Assembly: GCA_945876305.1 (NCBI GenBank)
Contig: CAMCOB010000002.1
Coordinates: 1-57,517, forward strand
Reading direction: 5' to 3'
DNA: 57,517 bases
DNA from: Bifidobacterium breve
GTDB taxonomy: Bacteria; Actinomycetota; Thermoleophilia; Miltoncostaeales; Miltoncostaeaceae
The position numbers and the translations under genes were made by a program. The notes below the pieces were generated by a model that saw nothing but the letters and a program-made list of their open reading frames with translations, was not told the origin of the DNA and did not search any database. This document shows positions 1 through 7,364 of the stretch, piece by piece (the first letter of the stretch is position 1; each line of letters begins with the position of its first letter).

Positions 1-1298
1 CGCGCGGTGCTGAACACCGGGAGGGCTGCCGTGCGGCCTCCCACCGGCCACTGCGGGGCGCGGTACACCGAGATGCGCGCCGCGGGTACGCAGTCGCCTG
101 CCGGCAGGCAGGTGAGGATGCCCGACAGGCCGTCGTAGCCGTTGACGGAAATGATTGACGCCCGCAGGGCTTCACGGTTGATCACCAAGGCACCTCCCGG
201 CAACTGCACCGCAGTACGACGGACGGCTTCCAGCACGAGGTTGGTGGCATCAAATGCCGCGAAGGCGAAGACCGTCGCCGGGGCCGACCCGAACTGGCGG
301 CGGTAGGCCGGGAGAAACTGCACCGTGGCAAAGCTGCTGCTTCCTGCGCCAGCGGGGTCGGGCCCCGATGCGTAGATGCCGTTCGCAAGAGAACCCATGC
401 GGCGAAGGAACGTGGCACTCATGCAGGCCTCCGACACCACCACCGGTGTGGTTGCCAGCGCCGCCTCGGCCCGGATGGCACGCACCATCGTGCCGCAGGC
501 CGGCTCCATGAGCGGAAGGAAGATGACCCCGGGCGCGGCATTCGCCAGGCGGGACGCCACCTGCGCCGCCCGCCCGGCACCGAGTGGATCGGTCACCGTG
601 AGGGCCGCCACCGCACGGCCACCCTCAGCACCGAATCCGTCTACGAACTGCGCGGCCAGAGGCCGCGAGTAGGCATCGTTCACCGACACCGTGGCGGCGG
701 TGCGCGCACGTAGGCGCTGCCCCGCAAACTCAGCCACTGCTGCTGCCTGGATGAGGTCGTTGAACGCCGTCCGGAAGAAGTATCGGTCATGCCCCTGCGG
801 CGAAGTGAGCAAGGGGGATGTATTGGTGGGTGAGATGAGCAGCACGCGGTGGCGGCTGAGTACCTCGGCGGCAGCGCGATACGCGGCGGCCGAGCACGTG
901 GTCCCGATGACACCCAGAACAGGGGCAGCCGCCAGCAGTCGACGGGCACCCGCGCGGCCGCTGGCAGGCGTGCAGTCCTCGGCCTCGGGAATCACGTCAA
1001 CGGCATGCCCTCGCAGCGTTCCCGAGTGGCCATCAAAGCGTCCATCCAGATAATCCACGGCCAGCTGTACTGACCGCGCGGTAACTACCCCACCGTCATC
1101 GGATGGGTAGAGCAGCGTGCCCAGGTATATGGGCTCACCAATTCCCACGGTGACGCATGCATCGGGGGCCTGAGCGCATGCTGGGTCTGCTGCCACGGCC
1201 GTCGACGGTGCAGGCGCGTCACCACAACCCGTGGCCATGAGCACCATGCCTGCGAGCGCAATGACGCACCCGGTCAGCAGCAACCGCGCACCGGTCAT
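1..1298 (-). CDS. Branched-chain amino-acid-type (LivK-like) solute-binding lipoprotein, 3' end cut by window
   Basis: The reading frame is open from an ATG at 1298 to the window edge, about 432 codons without a stop. The N-terminus is a lipoprotein signal: a hydrophobic stretch ending in ATGCGD, so Cys-25 would be lipidated. The body reads as a type I periplasmic-binding fold of the branched-chain amino-acid receptor family (Peripla_BP_6): GIGEPIYLGTL near the start, VIGTTCSAAAYRAA, a LLISPTNTSPLLTS segment, YFFRTAFND, and FAFAAFDATNLVLEAV near the end. The start overlaps the stop of the upstream gene by ATGA, so the two are co-transcribed. No LivH/M/F/G partner lies in the visible region. 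The family binds amino acids, amides or other small ligands outside the membrane; the ligand here is unknown. Confidence 0.85.
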   Translation of the reverse strand, partial: MTGARLLLTGCVIALAGMVLMATGCGDAPAPSTAVAADPACAQAPDACVTVGIGEPIYLGTLLYPSDDGGVVTARSVQLAVDYLDGRFDGHSGTLRGHAVDVIPEAEDCTPASGRAGARRLLAAAPVLGVIGTTCSAAAYRAAAEVLSRHRVLLISPTNTSPLLTSPQGHDRYFFRTAFNDLIQAAAVAEFAGQRLRARTAATVSVNDAYSRPLAAQFVDGFGAEGGRAVAALTVTDPLGAGRAAQVASRLANAAPGVIFLPLMEPACGTMVRAIRAEAALATTPVVVSEACMSATFLRRMGSLANGIYASGPDPAGAGSSSFATVQFLPAYRRQFGSAPATVFAFAAFDATNLVLEAVRRTAVQLPGGALVINREALRASIISVNGYDGLSGILTCLPAGDCVPAARISVYRAPQWPVGGRTAALPVFSTA

Positions 1299-2107
1299 CG
1301 CGTGGTCACCCACGGCAGGTACTCGCCCTTTTGCAGTTCGGTGATGAGCTCACTGATGGGGTCGGTGCTCACCACGAATCCCCCGTTGAACGGCGCACTG
1401 ATGGTGAGGATCGCGCCCAGGTCGAGCGCGACCGCCAACATGATCCCGAGCGCCACCCATGAGTACCGCGTGCCCTGCCTGGCCGCCACCAGTAGCGAGT
1501 TGACGATCAGTGCGAGCCCGGCAATCACCGCAAGCGCGAAGAGCGGAAAGGGGAGCCCGCCCGTACTGATGACCACCCGCTGCCGGCGATTCGAGGTGAG
1601 TTCGTTGACGGCGTCCTGCAGCGTGCCGGATGCGGCGCCCGGCACGTACGGGCGATTGGCCACCTCGAACACCGCCTGCTGCAGAGAGCGCATCGCAGGA
1701 ACAGCTGTCGAGCGATCAGGCGCATCGGCCGCGAGCGCCGGCCACTCACCGCTGCGCAGTGCATCAAGATAGGCGGTGAGGTTCTCCTGCAGCCGCTGGG
1801 CGTCGGCCGGGGGCAGCACTCCCGTGGCGTACGCCAGCTGGCTCGCGGCGCTCACCTCGGCCCCCACCGAATGCTGTGCCTCCTTCAGCGTGGCGTACTC
1901 GGAACTGATGAGAAAACCCGTGAGGATGGCGAACAGGCTGCCGACCGCCGTCATGTATGCGGCGGCGGTCACGCCCGCGCGCTCGCGGGGGCCCGGGCCC
2001 ATACGACGCCGGATGAGCAGTGAGGTCGCCACACTCACCAGGGCCACCAGCACCACTGAGAGCAGGATCACCTCCCAGGAGGGGAGCGATGCGAGCACGC
2101 CCATCAT
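1295..2107 (-). CDS. DUF4239-like (bestrophin-like) integral membrane protein
   Basis: A 270-aa protein with about four membrane helices: two near the N-terminus (residues about 12-32 and 47-65) and two after residue 170. Between them is a long soluble segment with helical heptad-like character. The C-terminal APFNGGFVV segment resembles the short conserved motif of DUF4239 proteins, annotated as bestrophin-like and possibly channel-like; no function is established. I chose the ATG at 2107 because it overlaps the TGA of the upstream PstS-like gene (ATGA), and its own stop overlaps the next start. The frame stays open upstream to 2140, inside the neighbour. Its place between two solute-binding lipoproteins suggests joint work, but it does not look like an ABC permease: no EAA loop is seen. 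Confidence 0.72.
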   Translation of the reverse strand: MMGVLASLPSWEVILLSVVLVALVSVATSLLIRRRMGPGPRERAGVTAAAYMTAVGSLFAILTGFLISSEYATLKEAQHSVGAEVSAASQLAYATGVLPPADAQRLQENLTAYLDALRSGEWPALAADAPDRSTAVPAMRSLQQAVFEVANRPYVPGAASGTLQDAVNELTSNRRQRVVISTGGLPFPLFALAVIAGLALIVNSLLVAARQGTRYSWVALGIMLAVALDLGAILTISAPFNGGFVVSTDPISELITELQKGEYLPWVTTR

Positions 2108-3033
2108 GCGGCGGCCGTCGCCGGGGCGCGCTGGGCCCACGCATCCTGAGCAGCCGCTATCTCATCTGCCGACAGGCCGGTGTCGGCGGTGCTCAGAAAG
2201 TCTGGTGAGGTGAGCATGTCCATGTAGGCGACCACGGTGTCACTACTCAGGCCCGCATCGGGATTGGCATACACCAGCAGGTCACGGCTCAGCGGGTAGG
2301 TGCCGCCCGCGATTGAAGACGCACTGGGCGACACGCAGCCATCCCCGGCGTTTACAGCGATCACGCGCACTTTGCCGAGCCACGGCCGCACGGTCTGCCA
2401 GCCGGCAAACCCGATGGCACCTGGCAGCCGCAGCACCTCGGCAAGCATCTGCTGGTCGCTGTTCGTCACGTGGGCATCGCGGCGAATGGCCGGATCCACG
2501 CCTTCCACGGCGGCCAGTGGAGCCACCGCTTTTTCGAGAAACATTGTCCGGGTGCCGGATGATGCATCGGGAACCACAACGGGCGGCTGCGTACCGGCCG
2601 CACCTGATGCGAAGCGCTGGTACAGGTCGCCGAGGGCGAGGCATGCGGGGGCGTTCCCCTTGGCATCGGTAAACAGCACCACGGCGTCACGCGTCACCGT
2701 CACCTGCGTGGGGTGTACTCCGGCCGTTGCACATCCACGAAGCTCGCGCACAGTAATGGGACGGCTGGCACCGGCGATGTCGGCAAGCTGGTCACACAGC
2801 AGGGTGATGCCATCGGTGGTACCCGTCATGCGTACGTTGACCGGGGCCAAGACATGATCGGCAGCGAACGCCTCGGTTGCCCGTCCCATGAGGGGCAGCA
2901 GTGTGGTTGACCCCGCCACCCGCACCGATCCGGTGAGCGTGGACGAGTCGTTACCGCAACCCGTGGAGAGCACGACGAGGGCGGCAAGCGCTGCGGCGAC
3001 CGTACTGCGACGGAAGAGGGGCGGAACGCGCAC
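2104..3033 (-). CDS. PstS-like phosphate-binding-type lipoprotein
   Basis: A 309-aa secreted lipoprotein. Counting from a GTG at 3033, the signal peptide ends in the lipobox LSTGC. The body reads as a PstS-type type II binding protein: GSTTLLPLM for the first anion-binding loop, DIAGASRPI, a DAVVLFTDA segment, DASSGTRTMF corresponding to the conserved SGTR loop, and YPLSRDLLVYANP near the C-terminus. The frame is open upstream to 3288, but that would overlap the divergent TRAP-type gene, so the GTG at 3033 is preferred; no strong ribosome-binding site is visible. It is the first gene of a three-gene minus-strand run. No pstC, pstA or pstB is nearby. Phosphate is the family ligand, but ligand identity is not shown. 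Confidence 0.82.
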   Translation of the reverse strand: MRVPPLFRRSTVAAALAALVVLSTGCGNDSSTLTGSVRVAGSTTLLPLMGRATEAFAADHVLAPVNVRMTGTTDGITLLCDQLADIAGASRPITVRELRGCATAGVHPTQVTVTRDAVVLFTDAKGNAPACLALGDLYQRFASGAAGTQPPVVVPDASSGTRTMFLEKAVAPLAAVEGVDPAIRRDAHVTNSDQQMLAEVLRLPGAIGFAGWQTVRPWLGKVRVIAVNAGDGCVSPSASSIAGGTYPLSRDLLVYANPDAGLSSDTVVAYMDMLTSPDFLSTADTGLSADEIAAAQDAWAQRAPATAAA

Positions 3034-3090
3034 TGAACAAGCGTACCGGTGAGTCCATCCTCCCGCGGCTTCGGTAGCGTGGGCACGGTC

Positions 3091-4227
3091 ATGAGCCCTC
3101 ACCCCCGCATCACCGCTGTGCTGTTTGCCTGCGCCGCTGTACTGGGCGCTGCAGTGCTGATGACCGGCTGCGGGTCGTCCGGCAACGGGACCGGTGCTCA
3201 GACCACCACTCCGGTGATGAAGGACTCCGTCGGCACCGTCGGCAGTCGCACCAACCTGCGGCTGGGGTTCGTCACCACGGCGCAGCATCCATACGGCCTG
3301 GCCCTCGCGGCCTTCGCGCAGAGGGTCACAGCGATGTCGCGCGGGAAGGTTGGTGTGTCACTCACGGCCGCATACGGAGGAGGAGACGACCTGGCGCTTC
3401 TCACCGACATTCGCTCCGGCGCCATTGATGGCGGCTCGGTGTCGGCACCCGTGTGGCAAGACGTAGGCGTGCAGTCATTTGAGGCACTGCAGATGCCATT
3501 TCTCATCACCAACTACGCCGTGGAGCGCAGCGTGATCACCAGCCCGCTGGCAGCAGAGATGCTGAAGGGCACGCAGGCGCTGGGGCTCACCGGCCTCGCC
3601 ATCCACGAGGGCGGTCTACGCAAACCTGCGGCGGTGGATGGCTGCCTGGTTGAGCCGTCAGACTTCGTGGGCGTGCAGATGCGCTCGGTGCAGTCCGACC
3701 TGCTCGCGGAGTCGATCACGGCGCTCGGGGCCATTCCCACTGCGATGCCGCTCGGCAAGGTTGCCAGTGCGGTTGAGGACGGACGCCTCAACGCCATCGA
3801 GGCCAACGTGGGGCTGGTGTACACGCAGAAGTTCTACGAGGTGCTCACCTGCATGAGCGGCAATGTGAACCTGTGGCCATTTCCGGCCGTGCTGGTGGTG
3901 GGTGACGCCGCATGGAACGCCATCCCTGCGGCCGATCGCGCGGTGATCACCCGTGCGGCCACGAGCCTGGCGTCAGACTCACTGGACATCCTCACCGACC
4001 CGGCCAGCACCCTGATGGCCGACCTGTGCAAGGCCGGCGACGGGTTTTTCTACTTCGGCACCGCCACGTCGCCACAATTAGCCGCCATGCGCGAGGCTGT
4101 GCAGCCGGTGTACGACCGGTACGCGAAGGTGGATCCAACTGGCGGGTTCGTCACGCGCATCGAGGCCATCAAGGCGCGCACGGCGCAGCCGGTACCCGCC
4201 CCGTACCCCCCCGGGTGCGCCGCGTAG
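3091..4227 (+). CDS. TRAP-type (DctP family) solute-binding lipoprotein
   Basis: A 378-aa extracytoplasmic solute receptor, divergent from the PstS-like gene with only 57 bp between the chosen starts. The ATG at 3091 begins a signal peptide ending in the lipobox LMTGC. DctP-family features follow in order: LRLGFVTTAQHPYGLALAAF, a SGAIDGGSVS segment, FEALQMPFL, FVGVQMRSVQSDLLAESITALGA (where the Arg in QMRSV is the usual carboxylate-binding position) and AMPLGKVASAVEDGRLNAIEAN. No DctQ or DctM membrane subunit is present here. TRAP receptors usually bind carboxylates; the true ligand is unknown. An in-frame start 42 bases upstream at 3049 is possible but gives a poor signal peptide. Confidence 0.83.
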   Translation: MSPHPRITAVLFACAAVLGAAVLMTGCGSSGNGTGAQTTTPVMKDSVGTVGSRTNLRLGFVTTAQHPYGLALAAFAQRVTAMSRGKVGVSLTAAYGGGDDLALLTDIRSGAIDGGSVSAPVWQDVGVQSFEALQMPFLITNYAVERSVITSPLAAEMLKGTQALGLTGLAIHEGGLRKPAAVDGCLVEPSDFVGVQMRSVQSDLLAESITALGAIPTAMPLGKVASAVEDGRLNAIEANVGLVYTQKFYEVLTCMSGNVNLWPFPAVLVVGDAAWNAIPAADRAVITRAATSLASDSLDILTDPASTLMADLCKAGDGFFYFGTATSPQLAAMREAVQPVYDRYAKVDPTGGFVTRIEAIKARTAQPVPAPYPPGCAA

Positions 4228-4260
4228 CCAGACCCAGGGCGGGCAGGTGCACCCAGGGGG

Positions 4261-4917
4261 CTACGTGAGCAACTGGTACGTGCTCGACGCCACGAGAAAG
4301 GCACCGATCGCAGTTCCGCCGACTGCGATCGCGCGGTCCGTGTGAGATTCGATCCACGCCCGCATTGCCGTGGCCACACGCTGTGCGCGCTCTGGACGCA
4401 CAGCGGCACCCACCTGCAGCGCGATGTAGCTGGAGCTGGCCACAAGTACGAACATGACGAGCGCCAGCACGCTCGACACCGACCCCACCTGTACCTCGAG
4501 CACGGTCGTGACCCCGGCAGCGATGAGGCCCCACGGCTGAGTGATGGGCGCGAGGGCCGCGGCAAACCAGAGCGACATGTCGTCGATCCCCTGCTGCCAT
4601 TTCGGTGGCGCCTTGGGCCTCTTCGGCCGCGACATGGTTCGCCATTTTCGCAGGCCAATGATCAGCAGCAGCACGCCGATGAGCAGCTTGGCCATCAAGG
4701 CCGCCCATGCGGGCGCTGAACCATGCTCTGGCGGCGTGTTGCCCGTGGCCACGATGGTGAGCACCACGATGGCCGAGAGCGACACCAGCCAGCCGACAAG
4801 AAATGCCGCGCCCTTCTGAACGCCCCGCTTGGAGGTGAGCAGCAGGATGAATGGCACCAGCGGGAGGGGGTCGAGTGCGATGGCCACCGCGATGATGATG
4901 AGCGTGATGATGTCCAT
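4261..4917 (-). CDS. GAP/SfLAP-like membrane protein (LysE superfamily)
   Basis: A 218-aa polytopic membrane protein with about six hydrophobic helices. The N-terminal helix contains DPLPLVPFILLL, which resembles the N-terminal repeat of LysE/GAP-type exporters. A basic cytoplasmic loop (KWRTMSRPKRPKAPPKW) follows helix three. The best match I can suggest is the GAP family (Sap, sulfolipid-1-addressing protein) of actinobacteria, whose members help export lipids in mycobacteria; the substrate here is unknown. It is convergent with the TRAP-type gene, 33 bp away, and stands alone. Confidence 0.6.
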   Translation of the reverse strand: MDIITLIIIAVAIALDPLPLVPFILLLTSKRGVQKGAAFLVGWLVSLSAIVVLTIVATGNTPPEHGSAPAWAALMAKLLIGVLLLIIGLRKWRTMSRPKRPKAPPKWQQGIDDMSLWFAAALAPITQPWGLIAAGVTTVLEVQVGSVSSVLALVMFVLVASSSYIALQVGAAVRPERAQRVATAMRAWIESHTDRAIAVGGTAIGAFLVASSTYQLLT

Positions 4918-5249
4918 GGGAGGCCTTCAAGGCTAGGCGACGGCCGGACCCCGTGGCGGTGCCGTGCGCTCCCTGCGTGCGCTCGCAGCATCCATACGCC
5001 TGACGGATCACGAGGCGCAACCACGGGAGCACCGGGATCTCACCCCGCGACTCGAGCACATCGGTGGCGAGAGGGCGTCTCAGGCGGCCCCGGCACGCGG
5101 GTCGCGTCGGGGTGTTCCAGCGGAACACGCGTAGTGGGGCGAGAACCTCTGCGGGTCTGTCGGTCCATCGGCTCACAATTCGTTCATGCCTCATTGAGAC
5201 TCTTTCCGCGTCATCGCCACACCATGGCGAACCCGAGGAGGAGACTCAC
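4918..5249. other. Divergent intergenic region upstream of the cellulase gene
   Basis: This 332-bp stretch separates the GAP-like gene (minus) from the cellulase gene (plus). Frames that cross it are short and not gene-like. It contains a perfect 7-bp inverted repeat at 5112-5128 (listed separately) and, just before the cellulase ATG, a strong purine-rich ribosome-binding site, GAGGAGGAG at 5235-5243. I could not identify a convincing sigma-70 promoter by eye. Confidence 0.6.
5112..5128. promoter_or_regulatory. Candidate palindromic operator upstream of the cellulase gene
   Basis: GTGTTCC-AGC-GGAACAC is a perfect 7+7 inverted repeat with a 3-bp centre, about 120 bp before the cellulase start. 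Its shape suits a dimeric regulator. The left half with one flanking base on each side, GGTGTTCCA, recurs at 7302-7310, in front of the next secreted-protein gene, without the second half. Function is inferred only. Confidence 0.4.
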
Positions 5250-7268
5250 ATGCCCATCGCCCGCACATCCCGTCGTGCCCTCATTGCCATTGCCAGCGCA
5301 GGCGCGCTGGTCGCCGCAGGGTCCGCCCTGGGTGTGCAGGGGCCGCTGCACACCAGCGGTGGCCAGATCGTTGATCAAGCGAACCGCGAAGTGGTGCTGC
5401 AGGGCGTCAACTGGTTTGGCTTTGAAACCGCCAACCATGCGCCCCACGGCCTGTGGACCCGCGACTACCGCGACATGCTCTCCCAGATCAAGGCGCAGGG
5501 GTTCAACGTCATCCGCCTGCCGTTCTCGCTTCAGGCGCTGAAGAGCACCACGACGTCGGGCATTGACTACGGCAACGGGCGCAACGCTGCGCTGCAGGGC
5601 AAGACCCCGCAGCAGGTGATGGACGAGATCATCGCCGAGGCCGGGCGTCAGGGGCTTGGGGTGATCCTCGACAACCACTCGGGCGCAGACGACAGCTTCA
5701 TGTCGCCACTCTGGTACGGCACCGGTGGCTTCACCGAGGACGACTGGGTCAATCAGTGGAGCGCCCTTGCCACGCGCTATGCGGGCAACCCCACCGTGCT
5801 GGGAGCCGACCTGAAGAACGAGCCGCACGGCGAGGCCACGTGGGGCACTGGCCAGGCAAACGACTGGCGACGGGCCGCTGAGCGGGCCGGCGCAGCTGTA
5901 CAGGCCAAGGCACCCACCTGGCTGGTGCTGGTGGAGGGCATTGAGGGCCCGGTGGCAGGTGGCCAGAACCTTGACCGCAACTGGTGGGGCGGCAACCTCG
6001 AAGGCGTACGCCAGAACCCCGTACGACTGCCGGTGGCCAATCAGCTTGTGTACTCACCGCACGAGTACGGACCCGGGGTGTTCGCGCAGCCGTGGTTCTC
6101 GTCGCCCGACATGACCACGATCCTCGCCGATCGCTGGACCAAGGGGTTCGGATACATCCGCGATGCGGGCATTGCCCCCATCCTGGTGGGTGAGTTCGGT
6201 GCGAAGAATGTGGGCACCGACACCACTGAAGGGCGCTGGATCCGTCAGTTCGCCGACTACATGGGCCGCACAGGCATCAGTTGGACCTTCTGGGCCTGGA
6301 ACCCCAACTCGGGCGACACAGGTGGGGTGCTGCAGGACGACTGGAACACCGTGAACCCCGCCAAGATGGCACTGCTGACGTCGCTCATCAAGCGTGAGGC
6401 CATCCCCTATGGGGCCGGCACCACACCAGCTCCCGCGCCAACACCCACACCTACACCTACCCCGACCCCCACTCCTACTCCAACCCCCACACCTACCCCG
6501 ACACCGACACCGACTCCTGCCCCGGCGCCCGGCAGCATCAGCATCAGCATGCAGGTCGATTCGCAGTGGTCCGGTGGCTGGTGCGGGAAGTTCCGGGTGC
6601 GTAATGCCGGGACGACCCCCGTCGGGCTCACCAGCATCTCGTTCGGCATTCCCACTGGGGCGGCAGTCACCAGCACGTGGAACGGCACCGTGTCGGGCTC
6701 GGGCGCATCGCGCTCCATTGCCCTTCCGTCCTGGGCCCAGGCGGCCGGTGGCGCCACCTACTCCGACACCGGACTCTGTGCCACGGGCGCACCGGGGCTC
6801 ACCAACGTCGTAGTGACGTGGGCATCGGGCACCCCTGGCGGCACAACGCCTGCGCCCGCGCCGACGCCAACACCTACCCCAACACCTACCCCAACTCCCG
6901 CGCCAACCCCGACGCCGACGCCAACACCCGCCCCCACGCCGACCCCGGTGCCTGTCCAGGGATCTCCCCTGCTCACGGCCACGTTCACGCGTGACTCAAC
7001 CTGGGTCACGGGCTTCTGCCGCAGCTTCACCGTGGCGAATACGGGCACGGGCGCCAGCACGACCTGGCGACTCAAGTTCACGATGCCCGCTGGGTCGGCC
7101 ATCACATCATCCTGGAGCGGAACAGCCGTACGAAGCGCCGATGCCGTAACGGTCACGCCACCCGACTGGGCTGCGGTGATCGCTCCTGGCGCCAGGTCGA
7201 CTTCGTTCGGATTCTGCGCATCCGGCACGGGTGAGGTGTCGGGCGTGACCATCGGACCGGTTTCGTGA
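5250..7268 (+). CDS. Secreted GH5 endoglucanase with two C-terminal CBM2-like modules
   Basis: A 672-aa secreted glycoside hydrolase. The ATG at 5250 follows a strong GAGGAGGAG site; longer in-frame starts lack one. Residues 1 to about 30 form a signal peptide (RRALIAIASAGALVAAGSA). Residues about 32-385 form a GH5 barrel: GVNWFGFET, NVIRLPFS, LDNHSG, DLKNEPHG with the likely acid/base Glu-191, SPHEYG at 269-274, ILVGEFG with the likely nucleophile Glu-315, and the WTFWAWNPNSG strand. Two modules of about 95 residues follow, each preceded by a long Pro-Thr linker. Each holds two cysteines (WCGKF/GLCATG and GFCRSF/GFCASG), resembling divergent CBM2. The likely action is hydrolysis of beta-1,4-glucan outside the cell. 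It precedes another secreted protein and lies close to a sugar porter. Confidence 0.9.
   Translation: MPIARTSRRALIAIASAGALVAAGSALGVQGPLHTSGGQIVDQANREVVLQGVNWFGFETANHAPHGLWTRDYRDMLSQIKAQGFNVIRLPFSLQALKSTTTSGIDYGNGRNAALQGKTPQQVMDEIIAEAGRQGLGVILDNHSGADDSFMSPLWYGTGGFTEDDWVNQWSALATRYAGNPTVLGADLKNEPHGEATWGTGQANDWRRAAERAGAAVQAKAPTWLVLVEGIEGPVAGGQNLDRNWWGGNLEGVRQNPVRLPVANQLVYSPHEYGPGVFAQPWFSSPDMTTILADRWTKGFGYIRDAGIAPILVGEFGAKNVGTDTTEGRWIRQFADYMGRTGISWTFWAWNPNSGDTGGVLQDDWNTVNPAKMALLTSLIKREAIPYGAGTTPAPAPTPTPTPTPTPTPTPTPTPTPTPTPTPAPAPGSISISMQVDSQWSGGWCGKFRVRNAGTTPVGLTSISFGIPTGAAVTSTWNGTVSGSGASRSIALPSWAQAAGGATYSDTGLCATGAPGLTNVVVTWASGTPGGTTPAPAPTPTPTPTPTPTPAPTPTPTPTPAPTPTPVPVQGSPLLTATFTRDSTWVTGFCRSFTVANTGTGASTTWRLKFTMPAGSAITSSWSGTAVRSADAVTVTPPDWAAVIAPGARSTSFGFCASGTGEVSGVTIGPVS
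6423..6531 (+). repeat. Low-complexity Pro-Thr linker repeat 1
   Basis: Tandem ccNac-type six-base units coding for alternating Thr-Pro (ending Pro-Ala) join the GH5 barrel to the first binding module. It is coding low-complexity sequence of the kind seen in modular cellulases and may vary in length between strains. Confidence 0.85.
6844..6957 (+). repeat. Low-complexity Pro-Thr linker repeat 2
   Basis: A second Thr-Pro/Ala-Pro linker separates the two carbohydrate-binding-like modules. It is similar in composition to the first linker and could recombine with it, which would delete one module. Confidence 0.85.
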
Positions 7269-7364
7269 TTATCGACCGCCACTTGTATTTTCGGACTTGG
7301 AGGTGTTCCATTTTTCGGAGATGATCCGCGGAGCCCCCCCGGATCCAGCGATCAGGAGAACGCA

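Noticed and set aside
4223..4265. CGTAGCC/GGCTACG inverted repeat between convergent genes as a terminator
   Set aside because: The loop is 29 bases and the stem only 7 bp, with the arms inside the coding ends; too weak to call.
6423..6957. Short direct repeats that might suggest a CRISPR-like or minisatellite array
   Set aside because: They are coding Pro-Thr linkers in frame with the cellulase gene, without unique spacers of constant length.
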